This document shows positions 9,384-15,877 of a stretch of 64,000 nt of DNA, piece after piece. The DNA is taken from positions 1-64,000 of the forward strand of contig JAFLBP010000007.1 in the NCBI GenBank assembly GCA_017303875.1, read 5' to 3'. The stretch is from Chitinophagales bacterium. Lineage in GTDB: Bacteria; Bacteroidota; Bacteroidia; Chitinophagales; Saprospiraceae. The notes under the pieces were generated by a model. The model saw nothing but the letters and a program-made list of their open reading frames with translations, was not told the origin of the DNA and made no database searches. The position numbers and the translations under genes are program-made. Positions within the stretch are counted from its first letter, which is position 1. Every line of letters starts with the position of its first letter.

Positions 9384-9500
9384 ATTTTTTAATTTTGGAT
9401 TTTTAATGCTTGATGCTTAATAGTTATATAATCGTTGATAATTATCCATAAACCAAGCATTTAAAATCCAAAATCATTCATAGTTCATCGTTCATCGTTA
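9384..9500. repeat. F1 + F9 palindromic element downstream of rtcB
   Basis: Read from rtcB on the minus strand, TAACGATGAACGATGAAC begins three bases after the TGA stop, followed by ATTTTGGATTTTAAATGCTTG. The mirror image (TTTTGGATTTTTAATGCTTG) lies at about 9393-9412. The F1 part here is only on the rtcB side. The combination of F1 and F9 words is the same as in 7005-7145, which implies a common origin of the two elements. Confidence 0.8.
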
Positions 9501-9503
9501 ACA

Positions 9504-10913
9504 TCAGTCTTCTTTACTGCCGTCGTCGGCCATACGTACGATTTTAGGCATGAATTTAGCGACAACATCCACCAGATCCTGTTGTGCGGCCATGACGGCG
9601 TGAATGTCTTTATAGGCCATCGGCGCCTCGTCGAGGCCACCGCCGATCAGCGTAACATTGCGATCCTGCAAGAGGGCACGCAATTCATTTTTATTAACAT
9701 TTTTAATGGCCTGTGTACGGCTCATCTGACGCCCGGCGCCATGCGAAGCAGAATTCAGCGACGAGGCTTCGCCCTTGCCGCGCACAAGGAAGCCCGGAGC
9801 TGTCATGCTACCCGGAATAATGCCCATTACACCCGCACCAGCCGGCGTGGCGCCTTTGCGGTGCACAATCAGGGTTTCTCCATTGATGGTTTCTTTCCAG
9901 GCAAAGTTGTGGTGGTTTTCCACCTTGGCTAATACTTCCGCGCCGATCGCTTTGCTGAGTTTTCGGTGAATTACCTCGTGGCAGGCAGAAGCGTAATCGC
10001 CTGCGAGGTTCATGGCCAGCCAGTATTCTTGTCCGACCTCGCTGTCGAGGTCGAGCCAGGCTAAGTTAGCGGCATAAGGTGGCAGCTTGCAAAGTTCCTT
10101 GGCCAGTTTGGTGTAGTGCCCGGCAATGGTGGCGCCCAGTCCGCGCGAGCCGGAATGCGTGAGCAGGGCAAGGTATTTGCCCGCTTTGATGCCGAGTGGG
10201 GCATCGTCCTGATCGAACTGAATAATACCCCATTCCACGAAATGGTTGCCGCCGCCGGAGGAGCCCAATTGTGTAAAGGCTTTATCCTGAAGGTTTTTCA
10301 GCAATTTGTTCATGCCAAATTCGTCGCGTTCCAGCACAGCGTGGTAAGCGCGGTCTTTTCCTTTAAATCCGTTACCGGCGCCAAAACTGGTATACGCGAT
10401 CAGTTCGCGTTTATAGCCCGAGCGGTGTTTTTCAAAATGTTCTGCCGGAATATCAAAAACCGAAAGCGCCATACGACAGCCGATATCCACCCCGACACCG
10501 TAGGGAATGATGGCATTACGGGTAGCGAGCACACCGCCAATCGGCAAGCCATAACCCTGATGCGCATCGGGCATGAGCGCACCGGCCACACTTACGGGCA
10601 GGCGCATGGCAAGGTCCATTTGTTCGCGGGCGCCAGCTTCAATGGCCGATTCTCCGAAAATAGCAAATTCCGGCTGTTCGCTTTTCAGGGCAATGGTTTC
10701 CGCTTTTGGTTTTGCGGCTTCAAGCAGCGCTTGTGCGAGATCGCCGAGGATGGGATCTGCTGTAAAGGCTGCGGGTTCGAGGCGCAGGCGCTCGAACAAC
10801 GCAAGGGTTTCAGCCTGCTCGCTTTGAGCAAAGTGATGTGTTGCCAGATGCAGGGCCTGGCCGAGCAGCGGCCCCTGTGCGTATCCGATTTGTTGGAGAT
10901 CTTTTCCGGTCAT
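9504..10913 (-). CDS. rtcB: RtcB family RNA ligase
   Basis: 469 residues from the ATG at 10913 (MTGKDLQQIGY). A longer frame opens at 10979, but that codon lies inside a perfect -7 box (10977-10984), so it cannot be in the transcript. RtcB joins RNA with 2',3'-cyclic phosphate or 3'-phosphate to 5'-OH using GTP and Mn2+. GVDIGCRM, GSSGGGNHFVEWG, LTHSGSRGLG and the guanylylated histidine region SASHGAGRQMSR are intact. No archease gene is adjacent. An F1 element follows three bases after the stop. Confidence 0.95.
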   Translation of the reverse strand: MTGKDLQQIGYAQGPLLGQALHLATHHFAQSEQAETLALFERLRLEPAAFTADPILGDLAQALLEAAKPKAETIALKSEQPEFAIFGESAIEAGAREQMDLAMRLPVSVAGALMPDAHQGYGLPIGGVLATRNAIIPYGVGVDIGCRMALSVFDIPAEHFEKHRSGYKRELIAYTSFGAGNGFKGKDRAYHAVLERDEFGMNKLLKNLQDKAFTQLGSSGGGNHFVEWGIIQFDQDDAPLGIKAGKYLALLTHSGSRGLGATIAGHYTKLAKELCKLPPYAANLAWLDLDSEVGQEYWLAMNLAGDYASACHEVIHRKLSKAIGAEVLAKVENHHNFAWKETINGETLIVHRKGATPAGAGVMGIIPGSMTAPGFLVRGKGEASSLNSASHGAGRQMSRTQAIKNVNKNELRALLQDRNVTLIGGGLDEAPMAYKDIHAVMAAQQDLVDVVAKFMPKIVRMADDGSKED

Positions 10914-10976
10914 TTTGAAGTTGTTGTCTGATATTAATTGCGACAGGATAAATGCTGTTCTTTTGGTAAAAGTTCC

Positions 10977-10984
10977 CAAAGGTA
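10977..10984 (-). promoter_or_regulatory. -7 box for rtcB
   Basis: CAAAGGTA on the plus strand reads TACCTTTG, a full match to TAnnTTTG, 64 bases before the chosen ATG. It decides the start of rtcB because the alternative upstream start overlaps it. Confidence 0.55.
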
Positions 10985-11094
10985 ATAAATGTATTGGGCG
11001 GCAGGGATTAATGGCGATAGTTGTTGCAGCGCAGGCTGTCGGTCAAATGGCGCTGTCTGTCGGTTATCATGAGCCTTTTCTGATTATTTACGTT

Positions 11095-11102
11095 TATATT
11101 TG
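11095..11102 (+). promoter_or_regulatory. -7 box for the DUF697/SHOCT gene
   Basis: TATATTTG matches TAnnTTTG and lies 21 bases before the ATG at 11124. It excludes the earlier in-frame codon at 11100. Confidence 0.5.
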
Positions 11103-11123
11103 TACAAATCCTTTTGCAAAAAC

Positions 11124-11786
11124 ATGAGCATACGCATTCCTGGCGGGGTTGGAGCCTTGCTTTCCGTTGTTGACATTATTGAACAAGAAAAAACGATCAA
11201 TAAACCCATGGATCATTCAGAAAAACAGGCGAAAGCCACAGAAATTGTTCGCAGCCACGTAGGTTATGCCCTCGGGGCGGCTTTAGTGCCACTGCCCGGT
11301 GTGGATTTGCTGGCCGTCAGCGCCGTACAACTCAATATGCTGCGCACCTTAGCCAAGCTCTACGGTCAAAATTTCTTGGATTCCCTTGGCCGCAGCGTCA
11401 TTTCGGCGGTCGTAGGCAGCAGTGCTGCGCGCCTCGGCGCCAGTTTAGTAAAGGTAATTCCCGGCGTGGGCACCGTCATCGGCGAGTTGAGCATGCCCAT
11501 CCTCTCCGGCGCTTCCACCTATGCGCTGGGCCGAGTGGTGGCCAACCACCTGCACAAAGGCGGCACTTTGGCCGACCTCGACCTCCGCAAAGCCCGGCAG
11601 GGTTATGAAGCAGAATTGGAAAACGGCAAAAAAGTAGCTGAAGAAAGCGCGCAGACGGTTAAAACCGACCGGCCTACGGAAGATCCGACCGAAAAACTTC
11701 GCAAAATGGCCGAACTGCACCAGGCTGGCATCCTCAGCGATGAGGAGTTCAAACAGGTGAAGGAGCGGTTGTTGGCGCAGGTGTAG
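11124..11786 (+). CDS. DUF697-like protein with C-terminal SHOCT domain
   Basis: 220 residues from the ATG at 11124; the next possible start is at 11208. The central part, VGYALGAALVPLPGVDLLAV and the glycine/alanine-rich segment that follows (about residues 45-145), looks like the DUF697 hydrophobic helical hairpin found in YcjF- and GTPase-associated proteins. The last 30 residues, LRKMAELHQAGILSDEEFKQ, are a SHOCT motif, a short helical oligomerisation tail. Function is unknown; membrane association is likely. A hairpin at 11801-11839 follows the stop codon. Confidence 0.75.
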   Translation: MSIRIPGGVGALLSVVDIIEQEKTINKPMDHSEKQAKATEIVRSHVGYALGAALVPLPGVDLLAVSAVQLNMLRTLAKLYGQNFLDSLGRSVISAVVGSSAARLGASLVKVIPGVGTVIGELSMPILSGASTYALGRVVANHLHKGGTLADLDLRKARQGYEAELENGKKVAEESAQTVKTDRPTEDPTEKLRKMAELHQAGILSDEEFKQVKERLLAQV

Positions 11787-11800
11787 TGTGGAGGTTACGC

Positions 11801-11839
11801 GGGGATGAAGCAACGCCTTGATTTTCAAGATTCATCCCC
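11801..11839. terminator. Hairpin between convergent DUF697/SHOCT and antitoxin genes
   Basis: GGGGATGAA (11801-11809) pairs with TTCATCCCC (11831-11839), enclosing a second small stem CTTGA/TCAAG. It lies 15 bases after the DUF697 stop. There is no T-run, so intrinsic termination is only a guess. Confidence 0.4.
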
Positions 11840-11878
11840 CCCTGTTCAGGGTTGGTATGTCATTTCTTACTACCTCGA

Positions 11879-12286
11879 TTAATAGGTGTTATGAACCTTG
11901 CTATCCGGGTTAAGCAATGGAGTGGCTTTGACATTTTTATAAAAATCTCTCATTAAATTGCTGAGCAGCTGATTTACATTGATATTACTTTGAGTAACCC
12001 AATCGGCTATCTCATTGTCTATGACTACCTCTGCCCGAAGAATCCTGACCAGTTTATCCTCTTCAAAATCACCAGCAGCCAAATCGGCGTCATCTTCAAA
12101 GTTAATGCTGGCATCATCGTAGAATACAAGGGAATCCGGGAGATCAATCCCATTTTTTCTGAGCAAAAAAGCATCCAAAGCCTCAACTTTATCATCGTTG
12201 AAATAAATCGTGTAGTCACTCACGGACTGCCCGCCCCTGAGTAGCTCTACTGCTTTTTTCTGATTGATAGTTTGCGCTGCTGCCAT
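11879..12286 (-). CDS. Putative antitoxin partner of BrnT (non-BrnA type, RHH-like C-terminus)
   Basis: 135 residues, starting 33 bases after the brnT stop on the same strand, which is the antitoxin position of brnTA modules. It does not resemble canonical BrnA, which is shorter. Residues about 83-120 (AEVVIDNEIADWV then NVNQLLSNLMRDFYKN) have the strand-helix-helix spacing of a ribbon-helix-helix DNA-binding domain. The first 80 residues, acidic with DDASINFEDDADL, are of unknown type and may bind and neutralise the toxin. The antitoxin role is inferred from position and the RHH-like part. Confidence 0.6.
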   Translation of the reverse strand: MAAAQTINQKKAVELLRGGQSVSDYTIYFNDDKVEALDAFLLRKNGIDLPDSLVFYDDASINFEDDADLAAGDFEEDKLVRILRAEVVIDNEIADWVTQSNINVNQLLSNLMRDFYKNVKATPLLNPDSKVHNTY

Positions 12287-12319
12287 ATGCTGCTATTTTA
12301 TTTGCAAATATAAGGAATT

Positions 12320-12589
12320 TTATTGGCTTTCATACAATTCGCGCTCCTTTTGACTTGCTCGTCGGGCTGAAATAAGTCTTATAACTGTTCCTCTGAGTGT
12401 GTAGGTCACTGAAAAGGAGATGCCAAATATTTTTCCGATGGTCTTCCATCGCTCCTCACTATAATCTTGCCTAGAATCCTGGTACTCAATTCGTTTTTCG
12501 TCCTCGAATAATTGTGTTGCCTCTTCAAAACTAACGCCATGCTTGAGTTGATTGGATTGATTTTTATGCTCGTCCCATTCAAATTCCAT
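12320..12589 (-). CDS. brnT: BrnT family toxin (type II toxin-antitoxin)
   Basis: 89 residues, the normal BrnT length. The N-terminus FEWDEHKNQSNQLKHGVSFEEA and the end ISARRASQKERELYE match the BrnT family, RelE-fold ribonucleases that cut mRNA and slow growth. The conserved ARRA segment is present. The gene precedes its partner, as in brnTA of Brucella. A strong promoter lies at 12646-12675, just inside the gap to araC. Confidence 0.9.
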   Translation of the reverse strand: MEFEWDEHKNQSNQLKHGVSFEEATQLFEDEKRIEYQDSRQDYSEERWKTIGKIFGISFSVTYTLRGTVIRLISARRASQKERELYESQ

Positions 12590-12645
12590 TATTAACCTAT
12601 TTAGGGGTGTTTTTATGAATGAATTGCCATAAAATGGTTTTGTAA

Positions 12646-12675
12646 CAAAAGTAAACCTAAATCGGGATAAGTCAA
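12646..12675 (-). promoter_or_regulatory. Promoter of the brnT operon
   Basis: On the minus strand, TTG (12675-12673) is followed after exactly 19 bases by TACTTTTG (12653-12646), matching the Bacteroidota -33/-7 consensus in both sequence and spacing. The start codon of brnT is about 57 bases downstream. The RHH-like antitoxin may repress it, as is known for BrnA; no clear operator palindrome was identified. Confidence 0.6.
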
Positions 12676-12686
12676 CAAACTCGCAA

Positions 12687-13619
12687 TTATTTCACCAACA
12701 CCACCTCCCCTGATCTTCCGTAACGCTGCCGGAATTCAGAAGGGGTGAGCCGGGTGGCGCGCTTGAAAATTTTATTGAAATAGGATACATTATTGAAGCC
12801 GCAGGCGTAGCAAACGTCGTTGATGCTGAGCTTTGGATTTTGCAACAGGTTTTTGGCCTGTTTGATGCGCTCGGCATTGATAAAATCCACAGGTGAAATG
12901 CCCAGTTCGTTTTTGAAACAGCGGAAAAAATGGGTCTGACTCATGCAGGCCTTTTTGCTGAGCTGATCTATATTGAGGGGATCGTGCAGGTTTTCGCGGA
13001 TGAATTTGATTACAAATGCTAAGCGGGAGTTGTTTTGCAGGGCTTCCGTATTTTCGGTGAGCAGGTGGCGCGCCTCGGTTTGCATGAGGCGGATAATCAG
13101 TTCCCGCAACATAAAATCAGCAAAAACATCCTTGGACGGGTGGTTCTCCGTAAACAGCCAGATCAGGCGACCAATGATCTGATTCACCGCCACATCATTG
13201 GTAAAATGGAAGTTATAATCCGTAAAACGCCATTCATTTTTTTCCTCCGCCCGCGGCGCCGTCTCATTCAGGTAATCCACCACTTTGTTGATCGAACTGC
13301 CATCCATCGTCAGGGCCAGACACTGCGTGGGGTTGTCGTTGGTCGCTTCCGGAAAATCAATGCGCATGAGTTCATCGGGCGGCAGCACCACCGATTCGCC
13401 CGGAAAAAAATCAAAACTGTTTTCGCGCAGGTGCATCACTTTTTTGCCGCGCAACATACTGGCCAGCACCGGACTGCCAAAACTCAGCTCCACTTTTTCG
13501 GCGTGAAGCTGGGTTTCAAATACATTCAACTCGGCCCATTGCAGGGAATAGACCGTGCGGTTTTCTACTAAGGTTTCCAAACGGCGGCGCTCAAAGTGCC
13601 CGGGCGTGAGTTGCATCAT
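12687..13619 (-). CDS. AraC family transcriptional regulator
   Basis: 310 residues. The N-terminal 190 residues fit an AraC-type ligand-binding domain (cupin-like, with FFPGESVVLPPDELMRIDFP). The C-terminal 100 residues carry two helix-turn-helix motifs: LNIDQLSKKACMSQTHFFRC and SINDVCYACGFNNVSYFNKI, then the family signature TPSEFRQRYG. It is divergent from an aldehyde dehydrogenase gene with a 255-base gap, the classical arrangement for a regulator and its target. Inference: it controls the aldehyde dehydrogenase/DUF779 pair. ATG codons at 13619 and 13616 are both possible starts. Confidence 0.92.
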   Translation of the reverse strand: MMQLTPGHFERRRLETLVENRTVYSLQWAELNVFETQLHAEKVELSFGSPVLASMLRGKKVMHLRENSFDFFPGESVVLPPDELMRIDFPEATNDNPTQCLALTMDGSSINKVVDYLNETAPRAEEKNEWRFTDYNFHFTNDVAVNQIIGRLIWLFTENHPSKDVFADFMLRELIIRLMQTEARHLLTENTEALQNNSRLAFVIKFIRENLHDPLNIDQLSKKACMSQTHFFRCFKNELGISPVDFINAERIKQAKNLLQNPKLSINDVCYACGFNNVSYFNKIFKRATRLTPSEFRQRYGRSGEVVLVK

Positions 13620-13674
13620 TTCAGAATATTATTTGGATGCGGCATTTTTTTCAAAACATTGCGAAGCAACAGAA

Positions 13675-13682
13675 CAAAGATA
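13675..13682 (-). promoter_or_regulatory. Possible -7 box for the AraC regulator
   Basis: CAAAGATA on the plus strand reads TATCTTTG, a full TAnnTTTG match 56 bases before the araC-type gene. No clear -33 TTG. Confidence 0.4.
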
Positions 13683-13874
13683 CCACATACTATTCATCAT
13701 TTAAAAGCTTTAACCTGCATTATGACAGAATCGTGTTAGGATTTGGGAGAATTGTACAATGTCGACGGCCATACTTACCAATAATTTTGCCCCAGCAATG
13801 TTTCACACGCTTTTGTTGGCACATCGCGCATTCTTAAAAAAAATCCTTTCACGTTTAAATGTAACATCACTACC

Positions 13875-15398
13875 ATGTCAGAAGTAACGACCACCAGCGC
13901 GGCCACCCTGGCGCCGCCCCGCTTCAAGGAACAATACGACAACTTCATCGGCGGCAAATGGGTAGCGCCCACCCGCGGCGAATACTTTGAAAGCATCTCT
14001 CCCGTAGATGGCCAGGTATTCACCAAGGTTGCCCGCTCCACTGCCGAAGACATTGAACTGGCGCTCGACGCCGCCCATGCCGCAGCCCCCCACTGGAACC
14101 ATACCTCCGCCACGGAGCGCAGCAATATCCTGCTGAAAATCGCCGACGTGATGGAGCAAAACCTCGAACTGCTGGCCCGCGTGGAAACCTGGGACAATGG
14201 CAAGCCGCTCCGCGAAACCCGCGCTGCCGACCTGCCCTTGGCCATCGACCACTTCCGCTACTTCGCCGGTGTGATCCGCTCTGAAGAAGGTTCGGTTGCC
14301 GAACTGGATTCCACGACGGTTTCCGTTAATATTCCGGAGCCGCTGGGCGTCGTGGCGCAAATTATCCCCTGGAACTTCCCGCTGCTGATGGCTGCCTGGA
14401 AAGTGGCTCCCGCCCTCGCCGCAGGCAACTGTGTGGTGCTCAAACCCGCCGAACAAACGCCCGTCGGTATCATGGTTTTGGCCGAATTGATCCAGCACCT
14501 GCTGCCCGCCGGTGTGCTCAATATCGTCAACGGATTTGGTATTGAAGCCGGCAAACCCCTGGCGTCCAGCCCCCGCGTGGCTAAAGTTGCCTTCACCGGC
14601 GAAACCACCACGGGCCGCCTCATCATGCAGTACGCTTCGCAGAATATCATTCCCGTAACGCTCGAACTCGGTGGTAAATCGCCCAATATCTTCTTCAAAT
14701 CCATCATGGATGCCGACGATGAGTACTTCGACAAATGCCTCGAAGGTGCAGTGATGTTTGCCCTCAACCAGGGCGAGGTTTGCACCTGCCCGTCCCGCCT
14801 GCTCGTGGAAGAAAGCATCTATGATGCCTTTATGGCCCGTGTGATTGAGCGCGTAAAAAAAGTAAAACTCGGTCACCCGCTTGATCCGGAAACCATGATG
14901 GGCGCACAAGCCTCCAACGATCAGTACGAGAAAATTCTCAGCTATATTGAGATTGGTAAAGAAGAAGGCGCCAAAGTGCTTTGCGGTGGTAAAGCAGCCT
15001 ACAACGAGGGCCTCGCTGGTGGTTACTACATTGAGCCTACGGTACTGGAAGGCAACAACAAAATGCGCGTTTTCCAGGAAGAAATCTTTGGTCCGGTGGT
15101 TTGCGTAACCAAATTCAAGGACGAAGCCGAAGCGCTGGAAATCGCCAATGATACCCTTTATGGCCTCGGCGCCGGCGTCTGGACCCGCGACATGCACCAG
15201 GCTTACCAGATCGCCCGCAAAGTACAGGCTGGCCGCGTATGGGTGAATTGCTACCACGCCTATCCCGCACACGCGCCATTTGGCGGTTATAAAAAATCAG
15301 GTATCGGCCGCGAAACACATAAAATGATGCTCGCGCACTACCGCCAGACCAAAAACATGCTCATTTCCTACAGCAAAAACCCGCTTGGGTTCTTCTAA
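13875..15398 (+). CDS. NAD(P)-dependent aldehyde dehydrogenase (AldB/ExaC type)
   Basis: 507 residues. It oxidises aldehydes to acids. The N-terminal [10 protein letters not shown], the cofactor segment [20 protein letters not shown], the general base in [10 protein letters not shown] and the catalytic cysteine in [11 protein letters not shown] (about residue 300) are all present. The NQGEVC form, and the adjacent DUF779 gene, are typical of the AldB/ExaC/AcoD group acting on acetaldehyde, chloroacetaldehyde or similar. It is divergent from an AraC regulator. The stop codon overlaps the next start (TAATG). Confidence 0.95.
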   Translation: MSEVTTTSAATLAPPRFKEQYDNFIGGKWVAPTRGEYFESISPVDGQVFTKVARSTAEDIELALDAAHAAAPHWNHTSATERSNILLKIADVMEQNLELLARVETWDNGKPLRETRAADLPLAIDHFRYFAGVIRSEEGSVAELDSTTVSVNIPEPLGVVAQIIPWNFPLLMAAWKVAPALAAGNCVVLKPAEQTPVGIMVLAELIQHLLPAGVLNIVNGFGIEAGKPLASSPRVAKVAFTGETTTGRLIMQYASQNIIPVTLELGGKSPNIFFKSIMDADDEYFDKCLEGAVMFALNQGEVCTCPSRLLVEESIYDAFMARVIERVKKVKLGHPLDPETMMGAQASNDQYEKILSYIEIGKEEGAKVLCGGKAAYNEGLAGGYYIEPTVLEGNNKMRVFQEEIFGPVVCVTKFKDEAEALEIANDTLYGLGAGVWTRDMHQAYQIARKVQAGRVWVNCYHAYPAHAPFGGYKKSGIGRETHKMMLAHYRQTKNMLISYSKNPLGFF

Positions 15399-15733
15399 TG
15401 GAAGGACGTGTCAGCGTAACCACGGAAGCCGCAGCCGTCATCCGACAGCTAAAGGAACAGCACGGCCCCCTTATGTTTCATCAGAGCGGGGGCTGCTGCG
15501 ACGGCTCGGCCCCCATGTGCTATCCGGAAGGCGAACTGATCCTTGGGGATCAGGACGTGCACCTGGGCGATATTGAGGGCTGCGGTTTCTATATGTCGGC
15601 TTTTCAATTCGAATACTGGAAACACACGCACCTGGAAATTGATGTAGTGAAAGGACGCGGCGCCAGTTTTTCGCTTGAAATTCCGCTGGGACTGCGTTTT
15701 ATCATCAAATCACACTTGATGAACGTTTTGTAA
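15398..15733 (+). CDS. DUF779 domain protein, aldehyde dehydrogenase partner
   Basis: 111 residues. HQSGGCCDGSAPMCYPEGE near residue 28 is the DUF779 signature, with several cysteines that suggest metal or redox binding. The gene overlaps the aldehyde dehydrogenase stop by one base, so the two are translationally coupled. DUF779 genes commonly sit beside aldehyde dehydrogenases, but their function is not established. Its TAA stop (15731-15733) is also the first triplet of an F1 palindrome. Confidence 0.9.
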   Translation: MEGRVSVTTEAAAVIRQLKEQHGPLMFHQSGGCCDGSAPMCYPEGELILGDQDVHLGDIEGCGFYMSAFQFEYWKHTHLEIDVVKGRGASFSLEIPLGLRFIIKSHLMNVL

Positions 15734-15877
15734 CGATGAACTATGAGTGATGAACGATGAATAATTTAATCGGGTTGTCATGCTGAACGGAGTGAAGCAT
15801 GACAACCCGATTAAATTATTCATCACTCATCACTCATCACTCATCACTCATCACTCATCACTCATCACTCATCGTTA
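15731..15877. repeat. F1 + F7 palindrome spanning both stop codons of DUF779 and fadN
   Basis: The element starts with the DUF779 stop (TAACGATGAAC...) and ends with the fadN stop read on the other strand (...CTCATCGTTA). Its centre is a perfect 24-bp stem (15761-15784 with 15796-15819) closed by the 11-base loop GAACGGAGTGA; the stem apex TGTCATGCT/AGCATGACA plus loop is family F7. The right arm holds seven exact CATCACT units (15821-15869). The left arm has the same period with GATGAAC/GATGAGT variants. Nothing else lies between the two genes. Confidence 0.92.

Noticed and set aside
10914..10979. Longer N-terminus for rtcB starting at 10979
   Set aside because: The codon lies inside a perfect -7 promoter box and the extra 22 residues precede the normal RtcB start.
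13878..15272. A 464-residue open frame on the minus strand opposite the aldehyde dehydrogenase
   Set aside because: Antisense shadow of a well-conserved enzyme; product is rich in H, G and V without domain features.
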